This document shows, one piece after another, positions 5,799 to 5,944 of a stretch of DNA of 5,944 nt. The notes beneath the pieces were generated by a model. It worked only from the letters and a program-made list of their open reading frames with translations, ran no database searches and had not been told where the DNA came from. The translations under genes and the position numbers were made by a program. The stretch is taken from positions 1 to 5,944 of the forward strand of contig RKSI01000213.1 of assembly GCA_007570905.1 (NCBI GenBank). The letters are read 5' to 3'. Origin of the DNA: Gammaproteobacteria bacterium. Its GTDB lineage: Bacteria; Pseudomonadota; Gammaproteobacteria; Poriferisulfidales; Oxydemutatoraceae. Each line of letters opens with the position of its first letter. The first letter of the stretch is position 1.

Positions 5799-5944
5799 TT
5801 GGCGCGCTATGTTCAAGTCGCCGATCTGGTCGCGCGTTACGGCAGCGACGAAATCGTCCAGCTGACCGACCGCAACAACAACGACCAGATTGACGAGGCC
5901 GTCGCCGAAAGCGCGATTGAGGAAGCCGAGGCCGAGGCCGAGGG
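5799..5944 (+). CDS. DUF1320 / Mu gp36-like head-tail connector protein (N-terminal part)
   Basis: The first 48 codons of a gene cut by the window end. The start is TTG at 5799, supported by AGGAG (5788-5792) six bases upstream and by the family-typical beginning RYVQVADLVARYGSDEIVQLTD, so the protein starts exactly where DUF1320 proteins do. The next segment, DRNNNDQIDEAV, is the variable Asp/Asn loop common in this family, followed by the helix AESAIEEAEAEAE that normally leads to a conserved Tyr-Leu. DUF1320 proteins are thought to act in head completion or as connectors below the portal. Only three bases separate it from the gene before, so translation is probably coupled. An ATG in another frame at 5809 does not fit the family. 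Confidence 0.85.
   Translation, partial: MARYVQVADLVARYGSDEIVQLTDRNNNDQIDEAVAESAIEEAEAEAE

Larger units (their letters stand above)
1..5944 (+). mobile_element. Mu-like phage/prophage head-assembly module (partial)
   Basis: Eight consecutive + strand genes match the order of the Mu late head region: portal (gp29), MuF (gp30), gpG, protease/scaffold (I/Z), cement, major capsid, gp35-like and gp36-like. Each assignment comes from motifs read in the translations. Both ends of the window cut through phage genes, so no attachment ends, host flank, transposase or repressor is visible. Calling the element Mu-like therefore rests on the head genes only. A related non-transposing phage that borrowed this module is possible. 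Confidence 0.88.

Noticed and set aside
5921..5944. GAGGCC repeats at the window end as a tandem-repeat locus.
   Set aside because: They encode the Glu-Ala helix of the gp36-like protein and are explained by codon bias in a coding helix.

Overview
This window is part of the head-assembly module of a Mu-like phage or prophage, with every recognisable gene on the + strand. From left to right it holds the C-terminal part of a DUF935-type portal protein (Mu gp29 class), a MuF/gp30 head-morphogenesis protein, a gpG-type virion morphogenesis protein, and a prohead protease with a scaffold-like C-terminus (Mu gpI/Z arrangement). These are followed by a DUF2190-type capsid cement protein, a major capsid protein, a gp35-like protein, and the start of a DUF1320 (gp36-like) head-tail connector protein. 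The order follows the Mu late head region. The DNA is GC-rich: two sample 60-base lines gave 63% (capsid gene) and 77% (cement gene). This suits a GC-rich proteobacterial host, but nothing here identifies the genus. No transposase, repressor or host gene is in view, so it cannot be said whether this is a live phage, a prophage or a remnant.

Layout: portal and MuF overlap by 17 bases. After MuF comes a stretch of about 345 bases without a convincing gene. It is dense in inverted repeats: a 10-bp stem closing a branched structure, a 14-bp stem with two G-U pairs, and a 9-bp stem with one mismatch. It ends in an AT-rich tract with two near-identical 16-17 base repeats whose starts are 21 bases apart. 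gpG follows, then a 68-base gap with a perfect 18-bp palindrome. The protease, cement, capsid, gp35-like and gp36-like genes then follow with gaps of 3 to 13 bases, mostly with good Shine-Dalgarno sequences, and look like one operon. A strong internal Shine-Dalgarno and ATG inside the protease gene predict a separate in-frame scaffold protein.

How the parts work together: the portal forms the DNA entry vertex and MuF joins it inside the prohead. The scaffold moulds the capsid protein shell and the protease then clears the scaffold. The cement protein stabilises the expanded shell, and gp35-like, gp36-like and gpG proteins help complete the head and its junction with the tail. The two points of most interest are the C-terminal region of the MuF protein, which resembles the PBECR2 nuclease-like toxin domain of polymorphic MuF proteins, and the structured non-coding spacer directly after it.
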